Assembly (NCBI GenBank): GCA_903872555.1
Contig: CAIQLE010000086.1
Span: forward strand, 1-5,698
Source: an uncultured bacterium
GTDB taxonomy: Bacteria > Pseudomonadota > Gammaproteobacteria > Burkholderiales > Burkholderiaceae_D
Length of the DNA stretch: 5,698 nt
Reading direction: 5' to 3'
Shown here: positions 1 to 5,698 of the stretch, piece by piece
Numbering within the stretch: the stretch's first letter is position 1
Layout of the letters: every line of letters begins with the position of its first letter
Position numbers and translations under genes: made by a program
Notes under the pieces: generated by a model
What the model was told of the DNA's origin: nothing
The model's input: only the letters and a program-made list of their open reading frames with translations
The model's database searches: none

Positions 1-1569
1 ACCACCGTATTTACTGAGTTGCGCGAATTTTTCTTTGCCAAAGTCACGCAAAGAGCGGTGCGCACGATTGCCTTGAAGGTCTTTCGGCATTTGCATGCCT
101 TGTCATTGCGTTTTCATCTGAACCGTCAGACCGGTGGCGTCACCCGTGACATTGAGCGAGGAACGCGAGGTATTTCCACCCTCATTTCCTACACTCTGTT
201 CAGCATTCTGCCTACGCTGGTTGAGATTACTTTGGTGCTCAGCTATCTGGGACTTAAATACGATATCTGGTTTTCTCTCATCACCCTGATTGCATTGAGC
301 GTTTATATAGCATTCACGGTCGTGGTGACAGAGTGGCGCACGAATTTTCGGCGCACGATGAATGAACTAGATTCCAAAGCCAGTACGCGTGCCATTGACT
401 CTCTGCTCAATTACGAGACCGTCAAATATTTTGGCAATGAAGATTACGAAGCCCGACGCTACGATGAAGGACTGCAGCGCTATGAAAGCGCAGCAGTACG
501 ATCGCAAACCTCGCTGACCTTTCTCAATACCGGGCAATCGCTCATCATTGCAAGTGCAGTCACCCTAATGTTGTGGCGTGCCACCTTAGGCGTGATGAAT
601 GGCAGCATGTCGCTGGGTGATCTGGTGCTGGTCAATGCCTTCATGATCCAGTTATACATACCGCTGAATTTTCTCGGAGTGATTTATCGCGAGCTCAAGC
701 AAAGTCTGGCAGACATGGAAAAGATGTTTTCCTTACTCGATCAGCATCATGAAGTGGCAGATGCTGCCGCAGCCACGCCGCTCAAGGTGCGTGAAGCAGA
801 ACTAAGTTTTGAGCATATTGATTTCAGCTACGAAGCCAACCGGCAGATACTTTTTGATGTGAATTTCACCGTTGCAGCCGGCACTACTACCGCTGTGGTC
901 GGGCACAGTGGTTCAGGCAAGTCCACGCTGGCACGCCTACTGTTTCGTTTCTATGATGTAGACAAGGGCGCAATACAGATAGACGGGCAGGATATTCGTG
1001 AGGTCACGCAAATTTCTTTGCGTAAGGCCATAGGCATCGTCCCGCAAGACACCGTGCTCTTCAATGACAGTATCGCCTACAACATTGCTTATGGACGCCC
1101 AGGCGCCAGTCAGGATGAGATCGAAGCCGCTGCCCGTGCAGCATATATCCACGATTTCATTTTGAGCCTTCCTGCAGGATATGAAACAACTGTGGGCGAA
1201 CGTGGGCTGAAGCTTTCCGGCGGCGAAAAACAAAGGGTAGCCATTGCGCGCACTTTGCTGAAAAACCCCGCGATTCTTGTCTTTGATGAGGCGACATCAG
1301 CGCTAGATTCCCAGGCAGAGCAGGCCATACAGGCACAGCTGAAAGAAATAGCGCGTGATCGCACCACGCTGGTCATCGCGCACCGTTTATCCACCATCGC
1401 AGATGCCCATCAGATTCTGGTGATGTCCAAAGGGCATATCGTTGAGCGCGGTACGCATCCTCAGCTGCTTGCTGCGCAAGGTCTGTATGCGCAAATGTGG
1501 GAGCGTCAGCAGGCACGCAAGGATGAGCCCGATGATGATATGCAGCTGTTAGCATCAGAGCGAGCGTGA
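1..1569 (+). CDS. Atm1/HMT1-type ABC exporter, permease fused to ATPase (5' truncated by window edge)
   Basis: This is an inner-membrane half-transporter with its membrane domain fused to an ATPase. It should act as a homodimer and, by analogy with bacterial Atm1, export glutathione conjugates or metal-thiol complexes. The frame is open from base 1, so the TTG at 19 (used as residue 1 below) is internal, and about 80-100 N-terminal residues with TM1 and part of TM2 are probably missing. Family blocks are visible: QTGG (37-40), DIERGTRG (44-51) and NYETVKYFGNE (131-141). Hydrophobic spans lie near 54-78, 81-104, 170-193 and 199-221. The ATPase is complete: Walker A GHSGSGKST (295-303), Q-loop Gln343, signature LSGGE (399-403), Walker B ILVFDE (419-424) and H-loop His455. 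The NYETVKYFGNE and DIERGTRG blocks favour Atm1 over MsbA-like lipid exporters. The true substrate is inference. The next gene follows 69 nt after the stop with no evident terminator between. Confidence 0.93.
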   Translation, partial: TTVFTELREFFFAKVTQRAVRTIALKVFRHLHALSLRFHLNRQTGGVTRDIERGTRGISTLISYTLFSILPTLVEITLVLSYLGLKYDIWFSLITLIALSVYIAFTVVVTEWRTNFRRTMNELDSKASTRAIDSLLNYETVKYFGNEDYEARRYDEGLQRYESAAVRSQTSLTFLNTGQSLIIASAVTLMLWRATLGVMNGSMSLGDLVLVNAFMIQLYIPLNFLGVIYRELKQSLADMEKMFSLLDQHHEVADAAAATPLKVREAELSFEHIDFSYEANRQILFDVNFTVAAGTTTAVVGHSGSGKSTLARLLFRFYDVDKGAIQIDGQDIREVTQISLRKAIGIVPQDTVLFNDSIAYNIAYGRPGASQDEIEAAARAAYIHDFILSLPAGYETTVGERGLKLSGGEKQRVAIARTLLKNPAILVFDEATSALDSQAEQAIQAQLKEIARDRTTLVIAHRLSTIADAHQILVMSKGHIVERGTHPQLLAAQGLYAQMWERQQARKDEPDDDMQLLASERA

Positions 1570-1602
1570 AGGATTTTCAAGCGAACTGGCGCGCCGTTCT
1601 CT

Positions 1603-1608
1603 TACAAT
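1603..1608 (+). promoter_or_regulatory. Possible -10 element upstream of ttuD
   Basis: TACAAT matches the sigma-70 -10 consensus TATAAT at five of six bases and sits in the short gap between the exporter and ttuD. A similar CTTACAAT-type element just before genes is common in Burkholderiales, from memory. No good -35 hexamer lies 16-18 nt upstream, so the promoter call is weak. If real, transcription would begin near 1614-1617. That leaves only a few bases before the ATG at 1621 but about 22-25 nt before the ATG at 1639, which favours the later start. Confidence 0.35.
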
Positions 1609-1638
1609 AAGCGCGACATAATGAAGCTACATTGCACC

Positions 1639-2913
1639 ATGAATCCAAGAACCTTACTGACAGACAGTTTCCACGCCGCCGTAGGCGCGGCCGATCCTTT
1701 GAAAATTGTTGCTGCCCACCTGCCTCAGCCGCCCAAGGGCCGTACTCTGGTGGTGGGAGCAGGCAAGGCGGCAGCCAGTATGGCGCGCGCTGTGGAGTTG
1801 GCCTGGCCTGCGGATGCGCCGCTGGGGGGGCTGGTCGTCACGCGCTATGCGCATGGCATGGAAACGGAACACATACGCGTCATCGAGGCTGGTCATCCTG
1901 TGCCGGACGGCGCTGGAGAAGCCGCTGCTGCGGAAATTCTTGCCCTGACCAGCGAGCTGACTGAAAACGATTTGCTGATCGCGCTGGTGTCAGGCGGTGG
2001 TTCCAGCCTTCTTTCACTGCCAGTCGCTAGTGTGCCTATGGCCGATCTCAAGGCCGTCACCAATAGCCTCTTGCGTTCGGGCGCGCCCATCACTGAAATG
2101 AACATCGTGCGCAAACATTTGTCGCGCGTTCAGGGCGGTCGGCTGGCGGCAGCTTGCCGTGCGCCCGTGGTGACACTGGTGATCAGCGATGTCACTGGTG
2201 ACGACCCGAGTGCTATTGCCTCCGGCCCCACCTGTGCCGATGCCAGTACCTATGCAGATGCGCTGCATATCATTGAGCGCTTTTCAGTCGATGCGCCTGC
2301 CTCTGTGCTCGCGCATCTGAAAGCCGGAGCTGCCGGAACGATCGATGAAACGCCCAAACCCGCTGACCCTGTGCTTGCCCATGTGAGCAATAGCGTGATT
2401 GCAACCGCCCATCAAAGTCTGCAGGCAGCGGCTGAATTTTTTCGTGAGCGAGGTATACAGCCTGTCGTGCTAGGCGATACCGTGACTGGCGAAGCCTCTG
2501 AAGTCGCTAAAGTCTATGCCGCGATGGTGAGAGAAATTCGTACTCATCAACAGCCTTTCAAACCACCTGTCGCTTTGATCTCTGGTGGCGAATGCACGGT
2601 AACTGTGAAAGGCAATGGGCGGGGCGGGCGCTGTGCGGAATTCCTGACTTCGCTCGCTGTAGAGCTCGACGGTATGCCCGACGTGTTTGCACTGGCCGCC
2701 GATACCGACGGCATCGATGGCACCGAAGACAATGCCGGAGCACTGCTGTTTCCGGATAGCCCTGCACGAGCACTGGCCAAGCAGGTGAACGCACAAAAGA
2801 TGCTGAGCAATAACGATGGTTACAGCTATTTCGAAGCACTAGGCGATTTGCTTATCACCGGCCCTACGCGCACGAATGTAAATGATTACCGCGTCATTCT
2901 GATTTTGTCTTAA
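1639..2913 (+). CDS. ttuD: Glycerate 2-kinase, MOFRL family (GckA/TtuD type)
   Basis: A 424-residue cytosolic enzyme expected to phosphorylate D-glycerate with ATP to 2-phosphoglycerate, feeding glyoxylate, tartrate or serine carbon into lower glycolysis. Relatives were first named ttuD in tartrate operons and described as hydroxypyruvate reductase; kinase activity is the better-supported role for the family. The N-terminal domain has the [12 protein letters not shown] block with Lys43, the glycine-rich LVSGGGSS (116-123), a VRKHLS block and [11 protein letters not shown]. The C-terminal MOFRL domain has SGGECTV (315-321), DTDGIDG (355-361), NNDG (391-394) and GPTRTNVND near the end. Length fits the family and no key block is missing. 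An in-frame ATG at 1621 would add six residues (MKLHCT) that do not look like the family; 1639 gives the usual MNPRTLL-like start. Neither start has a strong ribosome site. Neighbours give no tartrate or glyoxylate pathway context. pyrC follows after 29 nt. Confidence 0.92.
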   Translation: MNPRTLLTDSFHAAVGAADPLKIVAAHLPQPPKGRTLVVGAGKAAASMARAVELAWPADAPLGGLVVTRYAHGMETEHIRVIEAGHPVPDGAGEAAAAEILALTSELTENDLLIALVSGGGSSLLSLPVASVPMADLKAVTNSLLRSGAPITEMNIVRKHLSRVQGGRLAAACRAPVVTLVISDVTGDDPSAIASGPTCADASTYADALHIIERFSVDAPASVLAHLKAGAAGTIDETPKPADPVLAHVSNSVIATAHQSLQAAAEFFRERGIQPVVLGDTVTGEASEVAKVYAAMVREIRTHQQPFKPPVALISGGECTVTVKGNGRGGRCAEFLTSLAVELDGMPDVFALAADTDGIDGTEDNAGALLFPDSPARALAKQVNAQKMLSNNDGYSYFEALGDLLITGPTRTNVNDYRVILILS

Positions 2914-2926
2914 TCAAATTATTACC

Positions 2927-2931
2927 AAAGG
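2927..2931 (+). promoter_or_regulatory. Ribosome binding site for pyrC
   Basis: AAAGG lies in the ttuD-pyrC gap and is the only purine-rich anti-SD match there. It is 11 nt before the ATG at 2943 and 5 nt before an in-frame TTG at 2937. Spacing alone does not decide the start. Codon preference and the family length (348 residues, as in E. coli PyrC) favour the ATG. Confidence 0.5.
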
Positions 2932-2942
2932 CTAGTTTGCTC

Positions 2943-3989
2943 ATGTCGCTTGTCGCCCCTAATCAACTCATTCTGACCCGTCCCGATGACTGGCATGTCC
3001 ATCTGCGTGATGGTGCAGTGCTGACAGATGTTGTGCCCCATACAGCGCGTCAGTTTGCGCGTGCCATCGTCATGCCTAATCTGAAGCCGCCGGTCACCAC
3101 GACCGATATGGCCAGAGCTTATCGTGAGCGTATTCTTGCTGCAGTACCGGCGGGTGTGCATTTCGAGCCATTGATGGTGCTCTATCTGACAGATAAGACC
3201 ACCCCTGAAGAGATTCATCGTGCCGTCGATAGTGGCATCGTGCATGGCGTCAAACTCTATCCCGCTGGTGCGACCACCAATTCAGATGCGGGCGTTACCG
3301 ATCTCAAGCACTGTATGCCTGCCTTAGAGGCGATGCAAAAGCTGGGATTGCCTCTGCTGGTTCATGGTGAGGTGACGGACCAGGATGTCGATCTGTTTGA
3401 TCGTGAGGCCGTTTTCATTGATAAGGTCCTGGAACCTTTGCGCCATCGCTTGCCCGAACTGCGCATCGTGTTCGAGCACATCACCACACAAGATGCAGCC
3501 CATTATGTGCGTGACGCAGCAGGTCCGATTGCAGCCACCATCACAGCGCATCATTTGCTTTACAACCGGAATATTATTTTCAAAGGCGGCATACGGCCTC
3601 ACTATTACTGCCTGCCCGTATTAAAGCGTGAGACCCATCGTCAGTCCTTGCTGCAGGCGGCGACCTCAGGTAATCCACGTTTCTTTCTCGGCACCGACTC
3701 TGCGCCTCATCCCAAAGGTTTGAAAGAACATGCCTGTGGCTGCGCCGGCTGCTATACCGCCTTGCATGCGATGGAACTGTATGCGCAGGCTTTCGAAGAG
3801 GCTGGTGCGCTGTCTCAGCTGGAAGCCTTTGCCAGTTTTCATGGGCCTGATTTTTATCGTCTGCCACGCAATACGGATACCATCACCTTGCAGCGTGAAG
3901 CATGGGTAGTGCCGGAAGAACTGCGTATGGGCGATACCTCGCTGGTACCTTTAGATGCAGGCCAGACACTGCAATGGAAATGTGTTTGA
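2943..3989 (+). CDS. pyrC: Dihydroorotase, class II (E. coli PyrC type)
   Basis: This cytosolic zinc amidohydrolase interconverts N-carbamoyl-L-aspartate and L-dihydroorotate, the third step of de novo pyrimidine synthesis. From the ATG at 2943 it is 348 residues, the length of E. coli PyrC. All metal and catalytic residues appear at the E. coli position plus two: His18 and His20 in DWHVHLRDG, the carboxylated bridging Lys104 in GVKLYP, His141 in LVHGEVTD, His179 in FEHITT and catalytic Asp252 in GTDSAPH. Substrate-binding Arg22, Asn46 and His256 are present, as is the mobile-loop Thr pair 111-112. A CGCAGC cysteine cluster at 265-270 also matches the enteric enzyme. An upstream in-frame TTG at 2937 would add two residues and is less likely. 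It appears co-transcribed with ttuD before it and the DUF3025 gene after it. No pyrimidine-responsive leader is evident. It looks fully functional. Confidence 0.98.
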   Translation: MSLVAPNQLILTRPDDWHVHLRDGAVLTDVVPHTARQFARAIVMPNLKPPVTTTDMARAYRERILAAVPAGVHFEPLMVLYLTDKTTPEEIHRAVDSGIVHGVKLYPAGATTNSDAGVTDLKHCMPALEAMQKLGLPLLVHGEVTDQDVDLFDREAVFIDKVLEPLRHRLPELRIVFEHITTQDAAHYVRDAAGPIAATITAHHLLYNRNIIFKGGIRPHYYCLPVLKRETHRQSLLQAATSGNPRFFLGTDSAPHPKGLKEHACGCAGCYTALHAMELYAQAFEEAGALSQLEAFASFHGPDFYRLPRNTDTITLQREAWVVPEELRMGDTSLVPLDAGQTLQWKCV

Positions 3990-4003
3990 GCGAACGTCAC
4001 TGA

Positions 4004-4810
4004 ATGATCGTGCCTGAGCGACCTAATCTGAGTCCTATATCTTTTCCAGAAATCGACTGGCAGCGCCCTTGGCTTGCGCCTGTCGCTGAGTTAGGTACAA
4101 CACTGGCGCACAGTGTCGACTGGATCAGTCAGGCCAATGTATTTGCTCATGATCGCAAGCTGATCAATCTGCATGAGCGCCCTATCGTTTTTACACCTCA
4201 GGCGCAATTGCCGCCTGACCTGAGTTATGAGGCCCATATTGCATCTACGGCTCAGGTGCCCACGCGTGATAATTTGCATGATTTTTTCAATGCGCTGGCC
4301 TGGTTGCACTTCCCTAAAATTAAACGCACATTAAATGCTCTGCATGCGGCTGCCTTTGCTGCGGGCGAAATTATGAGTGTGCGGGGACGTCAGCGCGATG
4401 CAGCTACTTTGTTTGATGAAAACGCCGTGCTGTTCGTCTGTAGCGAGCCTGCGTGGATCGATGCATTGCGCCGGCATGAATGGAAAACCGTGCTGATGCA
4501 AAATGAGGCTGAGTTTTTTTCCAACGCGGCCGTGATTTCATTCGGACATGCCTTATTAGAAAAGCTGGTTCATCCGTATAAAGCCATCACTGCGCATGCC
4601 TGGGTAGTGAGCGTAGATGCATCATGGTTTGATCAGACACCGATGCAGCGTATGAATGACATCGATCAAACTGTGGCAGCCATGATTGCGCAAGGTTTTT
4701 CCAGTGGCGATTTTTGTCACTTGCCTGTGCTAGGCGTGCCCGGATGGTGGCCAGATCAGGACAGAGCGTTTTATGAAGATGCTTCAGTATTCAGGCCAAA
4801 ACGCGCCTAG
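4004..4810 (+). CDS. DUF3025 domain-containing protein, function unknown
   Basis: A 268-residue protein that I recognise as the DUF3025 family, for which no biochemical role is known to me. Family-like blocks are HDFFNALAWLHFPK (92-105), RDAATLFDENAVLFV (131-145), FGHALLEKLVHPYKAIT (from 180) and the C-terminal LPVLGVPGWWPDQD (from 240). No signal peptide or clear membrane span is seen, so a cytosolic location is inferred. Conserved His, Asp, Arg and Trp residues within the blocks could form an active or binding site, but this is speculation. The ATG at 4004 lies 14 nt after the pyrC stop with no clear Shine-Dalgarno, which fits translation by ribosomes finishing pyrC. As I recall, this family often sits beside pyrC in betaproteobacteria. 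It is the last gene of the plus-strand run and is followed by a strong hairpin. Confidence 0.85.
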   Translation: MIVPERPNLSPISFPEIDWQRPWLAPVAELGTTLAHSVDWISQANVFAHDRKLINLHERPIVFTPQAQLPPDLSYEAHIASTAQVPTRDNLHDFFNALAWLHFPKIKRTLNALHAAAFAAGEIMSVRGRQRDAATLFDENAVLFVCSEPAWIDALRRHEWKTVLMQNEAEFFSNAAVISFGHALLEKLVHPYKAITAHAWVVSVDASWFDQTPMQRMNDIDQTVAAMIAQGFSSGDFCHLPVLGVPGWWPDQDRAFYEDASVFRPKRA

Positions 4811-4819
4811 CGTGTCCTT

Positions 4820-4868
4820 GCGTTAGCAAATCGCCTGACCAGATAGTCAGGCGATTTGGACTAAGCGC
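4820..4868. terminator. Convergent intergenic hairpin, probable bidirectional terminator without a clear U-tract
   Basis: CAAATCGCCTGAC (4827-4839) is perfectly complementary to GTCAGGCGATTTG (4846-4858), giving 13 base pairs closed by the six-base loop CAGATA. The stem extends outward: GCGTTAG (4820-4826) pairs with CTAAGCGC (4861-4868), with one bulged G at 4865 and an unpaired GA at 4859-4860, for about 20 pairs in all. It starts 10 nt after the DUF3025 stop and ends 1 nt before the porin stop codon, so it can fold in both transcripts. Neither strand shows a T-run right after the stem, so it may act in 3'-end protection or collision blocking as well as, or instead of, classical intrinsic termination. 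Confidence 0.65.
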
Positions 4869-4869
4869 T

Positions 4870-5698
4870 TCAGAAGCCTTTTTGTATGCCTATCATGAAG
4901 GCATTTGAGGTGCCCGTCTGTGCTAGTGTCGTATCAAGTCCGGCATCGACAACACCCGAATACGAAGAAGGTGCGCCATCCGTGCCCCGGTTGTAGGCGG
5001 CATACAGATTCGTAGTTTTGGACAGTGAATAGACAGCAGAGACATTGATGATCGTTGGACTGCCGGTGCTGTCATTGTGTGCGTAGTTGATACCCACGCT
5101 GGTGCTAGGTACGACCTTCATGGCAGCGCCAACAATGTAAGTATTACTTGAGCTGCCAGTCTCAGGATTAAATCGCACAAAACTGGCCGCAACTTTTGCA
5201 GGTCCTACCGGCACACTCGCACCGATCAGATATTGCTTGTACTGTGCGTCGCGATTTGACGCCGCCACCATGATATTCAGCTCACCGAAAGAATAGCCCA
5301 GATTGCCAGACACAAAACGGTTGCGCTCGGTCGAGCCGGCAACACCACCCAACGCATACATCACGCTTCCGGTCACGCCCGCCAGCATTTCCGATGGCAG
5401 ATAGTAGGCAACAGAATTCGGTATGAAAAAACCTCCCGTTGAGCTTAAGCCAGGGTCGGCATCCGTACCGCCGGGGTAGGCAGGCACCGTTGCGCCCAGC
5501 CCATTCAGTACCGTGCCATCACGATGCAGCAAAAGTGCAGGCACAGAAAAATTATTCCCTGCCAAAGCCAGCGTTGAATTATAGGCAGCGATGAATGGTG
5601 ACAGATTTAGCCCTGCAGTGACAAGTCCAAACCCACCGCTGACACCCACATTGGCCATACGACTGAAGACACCTGTGGTGCCGCCATTGGCGATAGCG
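4870..5698 (-). CDS. Gram-negative general porin, OmpC-like Porin_4 type (5' truncated by window edge)
   Basis: This is the C-terminal part of an outer-membrane beta-barrel porin, expected to form a trimeric diffusion channel for small hydrophilic solutes. The frame stays open to the right edge, adding AIANGGTTGVFSR before the internal Met at 5656-5658, so that Met is not the start. About 275 residues are present; the signal peptide and first strands, perhaps 60-70 residues, are missing. The RMANVGVSGGFGLVTAG block matches the conserved early barrel strand of Burkholderiales porins. After a long Gly/Pro/Ser-rich segment come alternating amphipathic strands with Gly/Ser/Asn turns (GNLGYSFGELNIMVAA, YSLSKTTNLYAAYNRG). 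The protein ends NAFMIGIQKGF; the terminal Phe is the usual signal for the BAM assembly machinery. It is convergent with the pyrC run and shares the hairpin just after its stop. Its promoter lies outside the window. Substrate or ion selectivity cannot be told from this part. Confidence 0.9.
   Translation of the reverse strand, partial: AIANGGTTGVFSRMANVGVSGGFGLVTAGLNLSPFIAAYNSTLALAGNNFSVPALLLHRDGTVLNGLGATVPAYPGGTDADPGLSSTGGFFIPNSVAYYLPSEMLAGVTGSVMYALGGVAGSTERNRFVSGNLGYSFGELNIMVAASNRDAQYKQYLIGASVPVGPAKVAASFVRFNPETGSSSNTYIVGAAMKVVPSTSVGINYAHNDSTGSPTIINVSAVYSLSKTTNLYAAYNRGTDGAPSSYSGVVDAGLDTTLAQTGTSNAFMIGIQKGF

Noticed and set aside
19..21. TTG as start codon of the ABC exporter
   Set aside because: The frame is open back to base 1 and the preceding residues TTVFTE continue the Atm1 family sequence, so the gene starts outside the window.
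1588..1595. GGCGCGCC palindrome between the exporter and ttuD
   Set aside because: A single 8-bp GC palindrome with no T-run after it is neither a convincing terminator nor an operator.
2886..2914. Possible pyrC promoter (TTACCG and CTTAAT, 17 nt apart)
   Set aside because: Only about three and four of six bases match the consensus hexamers, and it lies inside the end of ttuD; this is expected by chance.
2937..2939. TTG as start codon of pyrC
   Set aside because: It adds only MetLeu before a good ATG at 2943, which gives exactly the 348-residue family length. It cannot be fully excluded because its spacing to AAAGG is shorter.
937..3867. Numerous antisense and alternate-frame open frames within the exporter, ttuD and pyrC
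   Set aside because: They lie inside genes with clear family matches on the plus strand, show no recognisable motifs, and have the low-complexity or Cys/Arg/Ser-rich composition of shadow frames.
4867..4883. Small plus-strand hairpin GCTT/AAGC followed by CTTTTT, resembling an intrinsic terminator
   Set aside because: The stem is only four pairs, it overlaps the outer arm of the larger hairpin, and the T-run is simply the complement of the Gln-Lys codons at the porin C-terminus.
5656..5658. Met as start of the porin
   Set aside because: The codons upstream stay open to the window edge and encode a typical porin strand, and a porin start would need a signal peptide, which is absent here.
1..5698. 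A previously undescribed multi-gene system
   Set aside because: Every coding region belongs to a recognisable family with housekeeping or transport roles, apart from DUF3025; no repeats, mobile-element ends, toxin-antitoxin or defence signatures were seen.

Overview
The window reads as an ordinary chromosomal segment from a Gram-negative betaproteobacterium, most likely of the order Burkholderiales (an Oxalobacteraceae-like member is plausible). The basis is family resemblance recalled from memory: an Atm1-type ABC exporter, a MOFRL-family glycerate kinase, an E. coli-type class II dihydroorotase followed directly by a DUF3025 protein, and a Burkholderiales-style general porin ending in Phe. 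Base composition looks close to balanced or slightly GC-rich by eye. The genus cannot be fixed without a search.

Layout: (1) 1-1569, plus strand, the 3' part of an Atm1/HMT1-type heavy-metal or glutathione-conjugate ABC exporter whose start lies off the left edge. (2) 1639-2913, plus strand, glycerate 2-kinase of the GckA/TtuD type. (3) 2943-3989, plus strand, pyrC. (4) 4004-4810, plus strand, a DUF3025 protein of unknown function. (5) 4811-4869, a short convergent intergenic region filled by a strong hairpin. (6) 4870-5698, minus strand, the C-terminal part of a trimeric outer-membrane porin whose signal peptide lies off the right edge.

The four plus-strand genes are closely spaced (69, 29 and 14 nt between coding regions). 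ttuD, pyrC and the DUF3025 gene look like one transcript, perhaps started from a -10-like element just before ttuD. Their known functions do not form one pathway: metal/thiol export, glycerate phosphorylation into lower glycolysis, and the third step of de novo pyrimidine synthesis. The pyrC-DUF3025 pairing is the only functionally suggestive linkage.

No gene-free stretch exceeds 300 bases. I see no tRNA, rRNA, CRISPR array, insertion sequence, prophage or defence gene, and no convincing undescribed system. The most useful second looks are the convergent hairpin without a U-tract, the DUF3025 neighbour of pyrC, and the unusual loop-rich segment of the porin.
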